This document shows, in pieces, positions 35,536-47,569 of a DNA stretch of 64,000 nt. The stretch is taken from the NCBI GenBank assembly GCA_031213475.1, contig JARUPZ010000003.1, positions 6,750,740-6,814,739 of the forward strand, given 5' to 3'. A model generated the notes under the pieces. It ran no database searches and was not told the DNA's origin. It saw nothing but the letters and a program-made list of their open reading frames with translations. Source of the stretch: Nereocystis luetkeana. Taxonomy: Eukaryota > Sar > Phaeophyceae > Laminariales > Laminariaceae. A program made the position numbers and the translations under genes. How positions within the stretch are numbered: the first letter of the stretch is position 1; the number at the start of each line of letters is the position of its first letter.

Positions 35536-37191
35536 CTAGCTATGGCGACGCACCTCCGTGATGCTCAGCCAGACATCGGTGTTCCACTTAGGGTCGTACA
35601 GGCAAAGCTTGAGCTCCTCAGTCTCGTCGGTGTACAGGTCATACGTCTGGAATCCGTTCGTCTTGCCACTCGACGAGATGGTGCTGTGGTAGTCGTGGTT
35701 GTCGAACACGTCCAACGTTCGGGTTCTAGACGTACCCAGGTGGAAGGCGATTCGAATCTTCTCAATGTCCTGGGGTTCCTCGAAGTAATAAGTGATGCAG
35801 CAACCGTCGTCCTTGTCAGAGCTACTGAGAATATTTCCCTGGCACGACCAGCGAGAGTTGGCCCATATATCGTTGTCCCGGGTGTTGTCCGGTACGCAAC
35901 CGTTCGGGCTGCAGCCACTCCCAGACGTCCGCGTGTCGTATCCATTGGCCTTGACGTCAACCCAGGTCCGCTCGCTAGCGTCGACCAGGGCTAATATGTT
36001 CACGATGGGAGACCAGTAGAGGGAAGGCGCGTGAGGGACGTGGTTAGGCATGTGTGTATTGTTCCGTAACCTTTTTCTTCGGTGTGCATTATTTTGATGT
36101 ACGGAGTACAGCGTGGTATAGTCTACATAAAAAACATTGTTTGGTATTATATGAACTTTTTTCAATACTTTTGAAATGCTCACATTATAATCTCCACCCA
36201 TGTACGCAAACATTGTGATATAGTCTATGATGCTGTAAACATACATGGGACGTTAAATACTGTCTACATTGACTGAACTTGACATATATATACGTTCCTC
36301 GGCTATGAAGACATATCGAAACGACGGGGGCTTGAAGACGCTAAGTACTATAAATATATGAACGTGTATCTTCGGCATTCGTCAGAACGTGTTCTGCGCG
36401 CCTAAGCAGCACACCAATACATGTGTTGAACACGGGGAGAGGTCCGGCGTGTATGTCAATGCCACTGGAAAAGGATAGCATTCCCCGGCAAGGCTGTAAA
36501 TATATTCTTAATCTACTTCACAAACGAAGTTAATCGCGCGAAACAGGCCGATACCACTCGTAACGAGTATACCGGTGACCGGGTTTGATCATTAACGGCC
36601 ATAGGTATAGGCCAGGCGGGGGTTCCCTCCATGTTCAGCCATGTATGACACGTTACGGACCAGGTTCTTGCCCTGGTGCTCCGTGCATATACGGCTCCCA
36701 ATAAAATAAAAAACCTATTTCGTTCGTGTATATGTTGAGAAAGCTACGGTTGGTTGTTGACCAATGCATCAGTACCGTACTACAGAGCATGGTCGCTTCG
36801 AGTCGTGTACATATCTTCACGGATAGACAATCCTTCGAAAAGCAGGAGTAATCTCCGGAAGAGATCGCGACGTGAAGGAGATGATATTGTTAACAGCGTT
36901 ACCGGCGCACAATCCCGTACCGCATGAAGTCGGCACACACGGTGTACATCGGAGTTTGCAACCGACTGAATATTGCGCCCGAAGCCTTTAGGGCCAGTCT
37001 GACAGACATCATCAATATAACAATTAAATGCTCGATCGTCCTCCCCCGAGGAACTCGGTACTGGAACAATATTAAAAGCGCCGTTTAACCAAGCACGACA
37101 ACATTGTTTATATTCTTTCTAATTCGTTCTTACCTGAGGTAGTGCCAACGGCGGCAGCGAAGATGGTGGCCAGGATAGCGAAAGAGTGCAT
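35536..37191 (-). CDS. secreted discoidin-like (F5/8 type C / CBM32-like) domain protein, copy A2
   Basis: Exon 1 (37134-37191) encodes MHSFAILATIFAAAVGTTS. Intron 1 is 1143 nt. Exon 2 (35554-35990, 437 nt) encodes a domain identical residue for residue to copy A1, although about 17 bases differ. All six cysteines and the core motifs are kept. As in A1, the exon 3 acceptor seen in B1 has become GG (35394-35395) and the following frame hits TGA after seven codons. Translation therefore probably ends in intron 2 at 35536, giving 170 aa. Residues 2-3 of the signal peptide differ from A1 (HS against RA). Role inferred from the fold: extracellular sugar or surface binding. Confidence 0.72.
36613..36698 (-). 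other. conserved block in intron 1 (A2)
   Basis: Nearly identical to the A1 block, with GGAGCACCAGGGCAAGAACC and GGAACCCCCGCCTGG. Confidence 0.45.
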
Positions 37192-37258
37192 GGTGATAAA
37201 GTGTTGGGAAGGCGTATGCAGTGTGAAGTATGAGGGGTAGTGTTGTTGGAGAGGGGTG

Positions 37259-37292
37259 GTGCGGAATGAGGTGGGTGGGTACGCCAAGCTCG
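37259..37292 (-). promoter_or_regulatory. conserved proximal block, gene copy A2
   Basis: Same 33-34 bp as in A1, 68 nt upstream of the ATG. Confidence 0.5.
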
Positions 37293-37668
37293 TTGGTTTA
37301 GGTGTGGGAAAAAAATCGAGATGTTTCCCCCCCGAATATTCTAGGTTATTGTGTTGTGACACCGGCGCCCGTATTTTCTCTAAAACGCCACAAGGAAATA
37401 GTCGGGTTATTTTAACGCGCTCTACGATTCATCGGGATATTCCGGTAGCTCACAACTTCTTGAAAAAATAATCAAAACCTGAGTGTTGTGATTCACCAAG
37501 TCTCGTTTTAAAGATTCCATGATATTCGTGGTTGCACAGGTGCGTCAGTCGTTGAAATAAGGAAAACGTGGGAACGACAGAACCACAATCTAGATTTCCT
37601 GTGCGTCCGAATTTTACTATGGACGCTAGTTGTGTTGTTGTTCCGTCGATGAATAGCGCGATGTGCTG

Positions 37669-37682
37669 CGGGAGGGCGTCAC
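37669..37682 (-). promoter_or_regulatory. conserved distal 14-mer (A2)
   Basis: Identical GTGACGCCCTCCCG, 478 nt upstream of the ATG. Confidence 0.3.
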
Positions 37683-38490
37683 GCGTGGAAATCCGAAGGA
37701 TAACCTTTCAGGGTGCGGTTCCCAACATATTTGTGCACATAGGTGCCCTACTACGTATGCGGATTCGCAACCCGCATGAGTCCTAAAATACGGATATATA
37801 GGCGATTTGTGTGCCCACGAATTGAAACAGATAGTTTTACTGTTTCTATAGGACACATGGTTTGGTCCTTATAGAACAAATCAATGTTCGTCCGTTCCGT
37901 ACCATACTTGTCCATATGATGCTATGCATATGACTGTGTGGTCTGAGGTATCTTGGTACTATAGTGGTCATATGTTCCACCTTCTGATTCAGGTGAAACT
38001 GTTCAATACTGTTTCTCCTTTGTTAGAGTGGTGTAGCAGCAGTGAAAGCGCTAAGCGAGTAAAATCTAACAAATACAACGTACAGGCGCCACATATAAAC
38101 GTTTCTTTCAACAACTTAACGTTTGGTATGTGGACATTGACCTCGTGCGTGGTAGCACCCACAGAAAAAACAAAACGCGAATATTTGAATCGTGCAACTT
38201 GTATGATGCCGTCAAATCAGTCACTTTCGTTTTGCATGCGCGTCTAGACTCAATCTCAAGGAATGTTGCCTGATGTAGCACCAAGGATGACCATTTCAAA
38301 AGGGGGTATGGTAAGATACATATCTGCGAGATGCTCCGTCGGGCTGTTTGATGTCATGGGCCATCGGCCTTGCCTTGACCCCGTAAGAGATGTATGTTCG
38401 TATACTGGGACGCTAAAAACCAGTACCGTCCATGTGGGAAAACAGTAAAATCACCGAGGGGAGTTTGAAATCACAGGCGAGGGGTGGTGT

Positions 38491-38503
38491 GGGGGGGGGG
38501 GGG
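38491..38503 (+). repeat. poly-G run (A2)
   Basis: 13 G in a row. The same site has 11 G in A1 (10283-10293) and 10 C in inverted A3 (52374-52383). Confidence 0.8.
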
Positions 38504-38703
38504 CTTGAAAGTAATCCTTTCATGACTTGAACAAATATTTTTTGGCAATTTTGTTGTGCTCTGTTAGCGGAATATTTGATGCATACGAGTACTCAAACAA
38601 TTTTTGTGAAGGCATTTGACAGTACTCGGTTCAATCACGGCGCGTGACTTGCCGCAACAACACCGGTTGAAGGGAGCACGACGTGAGAGCATGGCGAAAT
38701 GTG

Positions 38704-38828
38704 TACGGGGGGCCATAGTAAACATGACCTACGGTACACACAAAATTATTTTTATTTCCATATTTTTACTAACAAGTGCATATATATATATAATACTTGT
38801 ATCTCTATTTTCTTTAACCCACCGTAAT
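38704..38828 (+). mobile_element. degenerate MITE, A2 copy
   Basis: Starts TACGGGGGGCCATAGTAAAC and ends CACCGTAATAG. A TA-repeat expansion lies in the middle. Orthologous to the A1 copy. Confidence 0.55.
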
Positions 38829-39888
38829 AGAAGAGTATACACATATATATGTGTGCTTGTATGTAAGCAGTATATATCCCTCCACAGTCAAGGCATGTTT
38901 TCTTCGATATATTTTGTCCTTGTGTTATATGGTACATAATATGTTGACTCCGATTCGTGGCGGGCGGGAACCATCTTGATGATGTCGGTACTGCCTGGCT
39001 AGCGCGTTCGGCTCTCTGCTCAGTTTGACAATCCATTGAATATACGAATTGAGGCCATTTTGTTCCATTCGGGCGAATCGTTATGTTTGTGGACTATATA
39101 TAACTCCTACGGGTATATACGGCACCACTTGGGGTATGTATGTGTTTGACTTGATTCCCGTTGCGATATATGTACCTTCATTTTTTGTATGACGATCGAC
39201 TACAAACAATGGGCGGCTGACCGCGGCACCCCGGACCCTATTTTCCTCATTGGATGCCCTCTGTTATCCCATGTGTGTTATCCGTTTTTTCATTATTACG
39301 TTATCTGTCGATAGGACCCAAAGGCATTTCCCCCCCTATAATATATTCGAAACAAATCAAATTCATATTTTCCTATTTCATTATCATGAAAATATTTTCG
39401 TCTTGAGAAGGGCCGTCACACAATGTGATCTGCACAGACAGACGACCAATTAATTGAGTTTCACGCCCATAGCCCTGCGTTGTACTCAACTAATATAAGA
39501 GATCAGTGCTTTTACGGTGGTCCGGTGCACTGCACTGCTGAGACTATGGAATATCAACGTTCGGAATGTTGGCATCTTCATGCGCGGGTCCGTCCTCTGG
39601 ATGATTTCCCTCTACAAGTAAGTGAGGCACCAGTGCAAACACGAATATCAATGTTTATCTTCCAACGAACATGGTTTATGGCGATCATCAGGATCAGGAA
39701 TTGGATTCACGAAGCTATTGTCGGTCGGTATGTCTCGTCGAATTGCAGAACCCGAATATTTTATATCTTTTTTTTTTCAGTCGATTCGGCCGTCCTGGTG
39801 GAACCCGAGAAGAGCGAACGTTCGGGCATTGACATGCGGCGCAGTAATAAGTGTTTCACCAGCCTGAAATAATTTTTTGTGATAAGCT

Positions 39889-39991
39889 GACGGCAAACCA
39901 TAGTGAATAGGACCAAGTATTGTAAGTAAAACTGGGGAAATATATCGTTTTCGTGTGTACCGTAGGTCCTATTATATATGGTCCCCCGTCA
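39889..39991 (+). mobile_element. MITE, B2 copy
   Basis: Left part AACCATAGTGAATAGGACCA and right part GGTCCTATTATATATGGTCC are worn inverted repeats. Orthologous to 23927-24031. Confidence 0.65.
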
Positions 39992-41509
39992 TAGGATTGC
40001 GTCCCCTCTGTGGAAGTTTCGAAGACTCGGTGAATCTCCAAGGATTGCATCAGCCCTATTACGTATATACAGATATGTGTATGTTGTTAATGCCCTCCTT
40101 CGTAATATATCGTCAATAACAAACCACGATGGCCTATAATACTCTGTAGGGCCAACCACAACGACATTTGTGCCAAGTGTTGCAGTGTATCTGTGCAGTT
40201 TGTGGTCGAGACTCGCTGATGAAAAAACTAATATAATAATGGTCTATATATCCAATTGCGCGATTCAAGATGCTATTCAGTGGACGGCTAGGTATCAAAT
40301 ACTTTGATATGGCATTGGCAAGGTGTAACCGACACCTTCGAACCGGAGTCCACACGTATAACTTATATCACGAAATACGGAATACATCGATTTAGGCAGG
40401 CTATGACACGGAGGGTAACTAGCTTTAGTCACATGTTAACATATTTTTACATATATATATGTTATGTGCATACGGCTCCAGTGCCAGTTACGATTAAACT
40501 CATTCTCACAACTTTGCTCTCTCCAAGCGCTAATGATTAAATGTTGCAAACTACACAATGTTTTCTGACCGGCTAGTAGTGTGAACATGCCTACGCAAAA
40601 AATATGAACGCTATGCACAACATAGTTCTATGAAAAACAACCTGCTAGTTTATCCTATTTATGGCTCAAGTCATGGATGACTATTTTCAACCCGTCCTTG
40701 CCGTGACTTAACATTCTCCCTAATTAAGAAGTCTTGGCCCTTCGCCCATGGGCATTTTCTGCGATATTGATTCAGGAGCGCCACAGCAGTATGCCAATGA
40801 ATAACTCTTACGAAATTAAGGCGAGCCCGACGCTCCGTGATAACAAACTGCACAACGGAGTTTCTTTCAGAGGTATACTATACCCATATCCACGTCTCAA
40901 TCGATGGTATTTCACGCCCCATCATTCAACATTCAACAAGATTTAGTCGACCTGCGCGTGTATAACGAACGTGGGTGATTTTACATCACAAGGTAAGTAG
41001 CATATTTGAAATCATTTATGTTCTGACTACTTTTCTCACTGCATAACCTACCAGGGTATCATGCTTTTGCTTCCACGTACCGTACGTTCGGTCATCGGGA
41101 GGAACATAAAATAAGACTATCGCTCGTTGTATGTTGACGATTTCACTAATATCTCCCCTGTTTCCTTTGGTATACCACTGAAAAAAAACAGGTCTGTGTG
41201 TAGTACAAATAATATATGGAGGATATGGATCACACGAACACAATAATACCAATATGCGAGGGATAAAGCTCCACACTTGGCACCAACTATAATACAATTT
41301 GTACGGAACGGACTGAAATATCAACACATTGTTCCAACTCGGTGTACTAATACTTACTCTATCAAGCTGGTGAGCACAATAAATAATCGCGTATCCCTTT
41401 GTTAGAAACCACGCTGTATGCGAATGTATGTGTATACGTAGTGCGCACTTGGCGTGAATTTAAACGTTCAGAAACATTTTTCGACAGGTTGTCGGTCGAA
41501 TTTCGACAG

Positions 41510-41523
41510 GTGACGCCCTCCCG
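41510..41523 (+). promoter_or_regulatory. conserved distal 14-mer (B2)
   Basis: Identical GTGACGCCCTCCCG, 564 nt before the exon 1 ATG. Confidence 0.3.
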
Positions 41524-41987
41524 TGAGACATTGCGCCATACACCGACAGAAAAACAAGTGGACGTTAAACCCATCAATATTTCGGACAGACTGCATATCT
41601 CTGCATCCACGACGACCCACCGCACTGCTGCAACTTTCGAACATACATTTATTTGTTTCTTCGTGCTGTGTATTGTTTCTTTCGTGGTTCACTCGTTTCG
41701 ACGCTCTGCGTATTTCAACGAACGACGCACCTTGTGCCAGGACGAAAATCGTGGACTATTCTGCGCTCGATATGGAGTATCACCACACTCAGATTAGCAA
41801 AGGGCTTCAACAAGTTGCAAGCGACGGGTATATGTCCCGCCGAATCGTAGACCACTTGCACCCTCAAACAGCCCGACGAAAGTAGTATGGCTTTCTAGAG
41901 CAAAATGCGGGTGTCGACGTTGAGGCGGAAAACGTACCATAATTCGAGGGTGAAACTCCTTCGGTATAGTTCGTCCGCCTTCATCAT

Positions 41988-42020
41988 CGAGCTTGGCGTA
42001 CTCGCCACATCAATTTGCAC
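41988..42020 (+). promoter_or_regulatory. conserved proximal block, pseudogene B2
   Basis: CGAGCTTGGCGTACTCGCCA followed by a worn TCAATTTGCAC, 67 nt before the ATG. Confidence 0.45.
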
Positions 42021-42086
42021 TCCTCGTCTCCAAACACACTACCCTCTTACCTCACACTACAAACTCTTACACAAGACTATATCACC

Positions 42087-43957
42087 ATGCGCTCTTCCGC
42101 TATCTTGGCCACCATCTTCGCTGCGACTATTGGCACTACCTCAGGTAAGAATCATTTAGCGTATGACCAATGTTTTTGTGCTTTCATGGCGGTAATATGA
42201 TTTGTCAGCACCCTGGCAGGACGACCAAGCAGTTGCTTGTACAATTGCGCAAAGCTGTCACATATTTTGCTTGTGCAATGGATTATAACGGTCAGCATGA
42301 ACATAAAGCATTTGTGTGTGATATGGAGCCCACGAAGTAAGTACGAAAGATACTTCCTAGTATCATATACACGCGGCATGGCAGAGTCCGGCGGAGAGGA
42401 TGTCGACAATCCCAGAGCCTCGATTTCTTCCAGTGTTTTCTTCAGCACTCGTTCGAGTCTCACTAGTGCCTGACGTCAAGTTAACGATACCATGAGGCCA
42501 AAATCAGTCACACGGAACTGATGCAGTCCTCCAGAACCTAGGTTACATATTATCCAAAGAAAATGAAAAAAATCGAAACTTGTAGTGAGAGCCGTTTATG
42601 CATGGAGCACCCAAGCAGAAACCGTAGCCAAAGGGTCTCATGCATGGTTAATCATCGCGGGGACCCGCATCTGGTGTAAATATGGGAGATGGTGCCTTTA
42701 ATTTTTCAAGACGGGATATACGTATGTACCGCTCTATTAAGCACGCTTTATATCTACCTAGGTTACCTGACATACTCGTTTCGTAAAATACAGTAAAAAT
42801 AATTTTTGTTCTAGCTATTTCTGGCACAACTGCCCAGAGCAATTGAGGGTATCAAAGATGTCAACCCACTCTCCGACTTCCACTTGCGTGTTGGTGTGCT
42901 TATTGTTTCAAACCGTATATATTTAAGAATGCCAATGATACACGTGCATACTGATCGTACGTACTGTAGTATCGGCGAACCTCCGTTGTTGCGATGTGTC
43001 AGTATAGCGGGGGAAGCGCTGAAACCCTTTGCATTCATGTAGTCAGTATCAAAGGTCGAATATACGTTAAAACAACCGATATGGCCATATGAATACGTAC
43101 GTGAGTGCAAGATAGATTGAGAACGTGCAGTGGGGATTCGTTCGAAGAGCGAAAATCGGCGGCCAAGAACGATTCGAGACAGAGCCTATCACGCTGTTCT
43201 CTGTATAGCATAGGAGTGCACGCCGAAGCAAAACGTTTTGAGTAGTAAACAGAACATAATCTCATTGCACACGCATTTGCATTCGCTCTGTCTCACAACG
43301 TACGCATAACAGCCCTTCCTTGTCGACGCGAGCGAGCGTACCTGGGTGGATGTCAAGGACAATTGATACGACACGCGGACGTCTGGGAGTGGCTGCATCC
43401 CGAAAGGTTGCGTACTAGAAAACACCCGGGATAACGATATCTGGGCCAACTCTCGCTGGTCGTGCCAGGGGGATATCCTCGACAGCTCTGATCAAGACGA
43501 AGGTTGCTGCATCACTTATTACTTTGAGGAACCCCAGGACATTGAGAAGATTCGAATCGCCTTCCACCTTGGTACATACAGAACCCGTACGTTGGACGTC
43601 TTCGACAACCACGCCTACCACAGTACAATCTCGTCGAGTGGCAAGACCAACGGATTCCAGACGTGCGACCTGTACACCGACGAGACGGAGGAGCTCAAGC
43701 TTTGTCTGTACGACCCTAGGTGGAACACCGACGTCTGGCTGAGCATCCCCGAGGTGTGTGGCGATATCGGTAGAATAACTAATTGTTTACCTGTACGACC
43801 TGCATGCGGTTATTCCGGCCCCTTATGACACGTAGTATACCTTTCCAAGGATACGGTAGCAAGTTCTGTGACTGCTCTTGACATTTATCACTGCCTGCAT
43901 TGTTGGTGTCTACAGTTTGCCAGACCTGTCGGGAGAGTTCAGCTCTGTGTTGGTTAA
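42087..43957 (+). pseudogene. secreted discoidin-like domain protein, broken copy B2
   Basis: Exon 1 (42087-42144) is intact and encodes MRSSAILATIFAATIGTTS with donor GTAAGAA. Intron 1 is 1168 nt. Exon 2 (43313-43753) is 441 nt, four longer than in every other copy, because CCTT is repeated directly after the acceptor and shifts the frame. A second lesion turns the Gly of NGYDTR into TGA. The rest of the domain reads cleanly, with a changed ITYYFEE context and LDVFDNHAYHS, so loss was recent relative to B1/B2 separation. An exon 3 remnant (43916-43957) after CTACAG still gives RPVGRVQLCVG. Not expected to make the full protein. Confidence 0.8.
42589..42685 (+). other. conserved block in intron 1 (B2)
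   Basis: GAGCCGTTTATGCATGGAGC and a later GGGGACCCGCATCTGG. Same place as in the other copies. Confidence 0.4.
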
Positions 43958-44256
43958 TACACTCTGCGAGGGAAGTTAGAAAAACGTTCAAAAGCTAAAC
44001 ATGTATGCCCGCCAATGCATTCATCGATCGATCGATTTTGTTCTAACTAAAGTGCGGAACAAGAAAATACACGGTTCTTTCATCACCCCTTGACTTAATC
44101 TCATACACCGGGCGTTAACCATGGAAACAACACGAGGCAGAGTCAGCGCAAAACAAAATATTGAGATGATGGGTATCGCTCGCCAAGGTGTGAACGCTAA
44201 CGGTTTCAACGCCCACGACCATCGGCCGCCGGCCACACTCACTTTTTTTCTATGTT

Positions 44257-45603
44257 TCAACGAGGTTTGATAGGAAACGAACTAGACAGCATCCACGTGA
44301 AAGTTAATGCAGGGGACTGTTGGATACTTGAAATGGCTAAACACTGCGAATATGCGCTGCTTGTAAGCGTCGTCAACATACTACTGCCCTCGGTGGAACG
44401 AGATTGTGTTTGATGTTGACAGACGTGCACGCCTGTCAACAGTGACATTAGAGGGTATTTGTTCTGTTCATGCCATACAAGTTTTCGTGTATCCGCAGAC
44501 CACAACTCCACCAATGTGATGTCCTCAACGTCATAGTGCAGACGATTCCGTAACAATGCCTCCACTAGATAAACCTTGCCCAGACATTTAATTATCCAGA
44601 ATGTATCTATCGACACCATTCCCCGATGGGGCGATTTATCCGCTCTAATACAGCTGAAGCAATTTCCCCACCTGCATCTCCCGTCTGGATGAGGCATGTT
44701 ATGACCGCGCCCACCCCAAGCGTTCTCTTCGCTGTTTACAGTGTAAGGTAAAGGCTCATTTGTTGTGTTCTGATGCAGAGTTGATCACAACTTGTTTTGG
44801 CCCGTATCTCAAACACCCTTCGATGCATCGTCCAGGTGGAGATCTTGGTAAAATGGTATCCCCATCAGATCAGGAGGGACTGGACACCGTTGAGCTAGCT
44901 AGGAAACAAGCGTTTGCCGTCTGCGTTCAAGCTTTGTTTCGTCTGTCTGTGTCGAAACAAGAGTGGTTTCGACGTAAACTGACCGTGTCTGCCGCCGTGG
45001 ATGTGATGAGCGAATACACCAGAAGGTGATTTCCGTCGAGGTTTTTGCGCGCACTACCGCTCGGTGCATAAAAGTTCGAATTCGAATATTAGGAAAGCAG
45101 GGTATTGAGACGCCCGTGTTTCGTGAGGTATGGCCGGCATTCTTTGTGGGATATCCCAGAACAATTGTTTGACCACCTTCGAGTTTGGTGCGACTAGTGG
45201 GTTGTTGGCTTGTGCGTTGTCCAAAAGCAACTTCGCAGTAGATGCTATTTTTCAAGCCGCCAATTCGTGTGCTCTATAGTGCGTCAGCTGCGGTTTCTCC
45301 GCTTGATACACACTGGCCACTCGTATGCATCGTTGCGACAAGGGCATTCGTTACGACAGAATGGCTGTGTAATGTATTTGTAGTCGGTGGGCGGCGATCG
45401 AAGCCGATTGTAGGCTGATTAGGGCTTCTCGAATGTAGGGGGGACTGCAGCGTGGGAATGGACGCTCATATATCGACTGGGTGAGGCCGCAGAGCACGAC
45501 CAGGGTAGACTTGATGCGCGCTGGCAACCTTCTGTCGACAATGAGGGGCAGATCATATTGTTTTTCGTAGAAGTCATTAAGGATCTTCGAACAAAGCATC
45601 AAA
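44257..45603 (-). pseudogene. decayed gene of unknown family (B2)
   Basis: Counterpart of 18288-19672. Open pieces are 45351-45603 (GLTQSIYERPFPRCSPPY), 44899-45255 (GQRTSQQ, TKLEGGQTIV) and 44257-44697. The last is open for 146 codons and includes DVEDITLVELWSADTRKLVW then TGVHVCQHQTQ. Different pieces are preserved in B1 and B2, which is how the old frame can be recognised. No family assigned. Confidence 0.35.
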
Positions 45604-46078
45604 TAACATTATCCACACACAGTAGAGGCTAGAAGCTGTTGTGTCAAGTATATTTCAGGGGTGGGTGTCCCGTGAAAGCTGCGTATTCCACTATGGTAGT
45701 CCAGTGATTCACCCTCTCCACTCTCTCCCGCCTTGTCGAGAGGGGATCAAGGTGGGAATGACGGGCGAGGCTTTGGAACCCTTTTCGGATTCAGACTATC
45801 ATTAATTGGGCGCTATATAACACATATGTATCTACCCCTCGTGGAGTCGTTCGCTTGTGAGCTGTGGAGTGCCCGTATTCTCTATGTTGCTTGGAGAGGT
45901 GTCCACTGCAGGCTCAGTTGTTTTGTGTTGTTACTGCTCGAGTTACAGAGGATAAAACACCCGGGGCAACCGAAAATCCAAGAGCCCGGAAACTCCATGT
46001 TGAATCGTCAACGACGACATCTGCCCGGAAGCAGGACACCAAAGTGTTGTCGCTTTGTAACACTCTCGGGCATGCCCT

Positions 46079-46660
46079 ATGAAACTCATATCTGCCGTTT
46101 TGGATGCCTTCACGATGATAACATTCGAAGCAAGGGGGGAAAAACGAAACGATTCGTACAAACTGAACGGCGGTAGGCCCAATTCCAGTGTCCTTGTTGT
46201 CGGGAGTCTTGGCAATATAATCTGTTTGTTTGGCAGTAGTATTGGACTGATTCCACAGTAGTTTCAGTCGACAATACGGTAAAAAAACAGTAGAATTGCC
46301 GAACATTCGAATGTGAACAGCAACCACGCCAAGAACTTATACCATAGCTTTCGTGCACTGCATGAAGTGGAAATACTTAATCCCAAGCATAACAAATATT
46401 GGTTAAATCAGTCTGAACAAAACCTGTGGGATACTGGTAACAAGCCTACTCGGATAAGATCAGAAAACCACACCTGAACAGTTAAGGACTTGGTCGTGAT
46501 ACAGGTGAAGGATGTACTTTGTTTTGTTCGCCATGCTGCTCTCCGGCGACGGGATGGTTCTTTCTCGCACTTTCAGCTGCGAGGCAAGCAAGGGGGCCGA
46601 GGGGATATTACGACGCAAGTCTGAATCCCGGCCGAGCCCCGTGGCGGTACTCGGAGCATT
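46079..46660 (+). pseudogene. broken copy of the candidate secreted gene (B2)
   Basis: Starts MKLISAVLDAFTMITFEARG, where an Asp now interrupts the hydrophobic core and the cleavage motif is spoiled. The exon 2 acceptor GACAG has become GACTG, and stops appear in the B1 frame. CAGTCTGAACAAAACCTGTG is still identical to B1. The exon 3 region keeps YDASLNPGRAPW. Confidence 0.4.
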
Positions 46661-46709
46661 CAATGTCGCTGTTCAAACTCTTCAAAACATGGGATTGCTT
46701 TCCGCTTCA

Positions 46710-46994
46710 CTAAGGCGAGTAGGTATATTCGCAACATGAAAAACCCCATTTTTTTTTCGCGTTAAATAAACCGCTACTCTCCGACACTTGTCGAAGCTCC
46801 CTCTCTTGTATGGGTATATCAACTTCACACAGAAGATGTAGTAGTAGCAGCAGCTGCGGCAACAATAACAGCAGCCGTACACATATATCGGCCGTCGTAT
46901 AGGTTGCACCAAGCCCTTTGCCAGGCGGTATGCGCCTAACGCAGAGCACATTCGTGACCACAACGCTCCGTCTAGCTGGAAGCATTGTTTGCAC
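46710..46994 (-). CDS. hypothetical leucine-rich ORF, B2 copy
   Basis: 94 codons from MQTMLPARRSVVVTNV. Counterpart of 16885-17223 with one in-frame 3-base difference and a changed C-terminus. Confidence 0.22.
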   Translation of the reverse strand: MQTMLPARRSVVVTNVLCVRRIPPGKGLGATYTTADICVRLLLLLPQLLLLLHLLCEVDIPIQERELRQVSESSGLFNAKKKWGFSCCEYTYSP

Positions 46995-47569
46995 GAGGTA
47001 ACGGTGTTATACCTAGCTACTTGTCAGGTAACACGCTCACCGCAGCAGGTAATCGCAACGGGCAAGAGCCACAGATCCAGATCCATAATGTCTCCTGTTT
47101 CGCTGCCCTGACAAGGTGTGCCAACGGGCAAGGACCTCACTGCTACACTACCTGGGTAGATGCCACGTTTTGAGCTAAACTCTCAAGACAGGTGCATACG
47201 ATACGAAGAGCTGTGCACATCTTTAAAAGTGAGAATTTTTCCCTCCTTAATCTTTTCTGCTCTGGGAATGTCGACACTTTTGAAATCGCCTGCTTTAAGA
47301 GTACCTGACTAGTGTTGGTTTAAGAGCACCTTGTCCTTTGACGTACACCGAACACCTCACACCGAGCACGTACGTTACCGCAAACCTTCCCCCCGCGGTC
47401 CGTCTACCTGGGTACGATTTGTCCTAGATATATATACTATATATATCTTTAGATATCGTACCTATAGGCAGTTGTGCCGTCGGACACTCTCGAACTAAGG
47501 AAATCGCACCTGGCAAAAGCCACAGGGCCAGAGTCACTCATCTGCCCGTCTTGTTTTACTTCCCTTTTC

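Larger units (their letters stand above)
28172..39205 (+). repeat. 28.2-kb repeat unit U2, truncated (A2)
   Basis: Collinear with 1-11029. Differences include loss of ~290 bp (A1 about 5575-5865) and presence of ~250 bp missing from A1 (about 36825-37080, in intron 1 of the gene). It stops abruptly at 39205, after TATGACGATCGACTAC, and continues with inverted B sequence. Confidence 0.85.

Noticed and set aside
35419-35994. 191-aa plus-strand frame opposite the A2 domain exon, with similar frames opposite the other copies (7826-8134, 20361-20753, 54891-55409)
   Set aside because: They are antisense shadows of the strongly conserved domain exon. Their ends and flanks are not conserved.
44257-44697. 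Crinkler-type effector N-terminus
   Set aside because: The wording DITLVELW looked vaguely similar, but there is no LFLAK motif, no signal peptide and no HVLVxxP junction.
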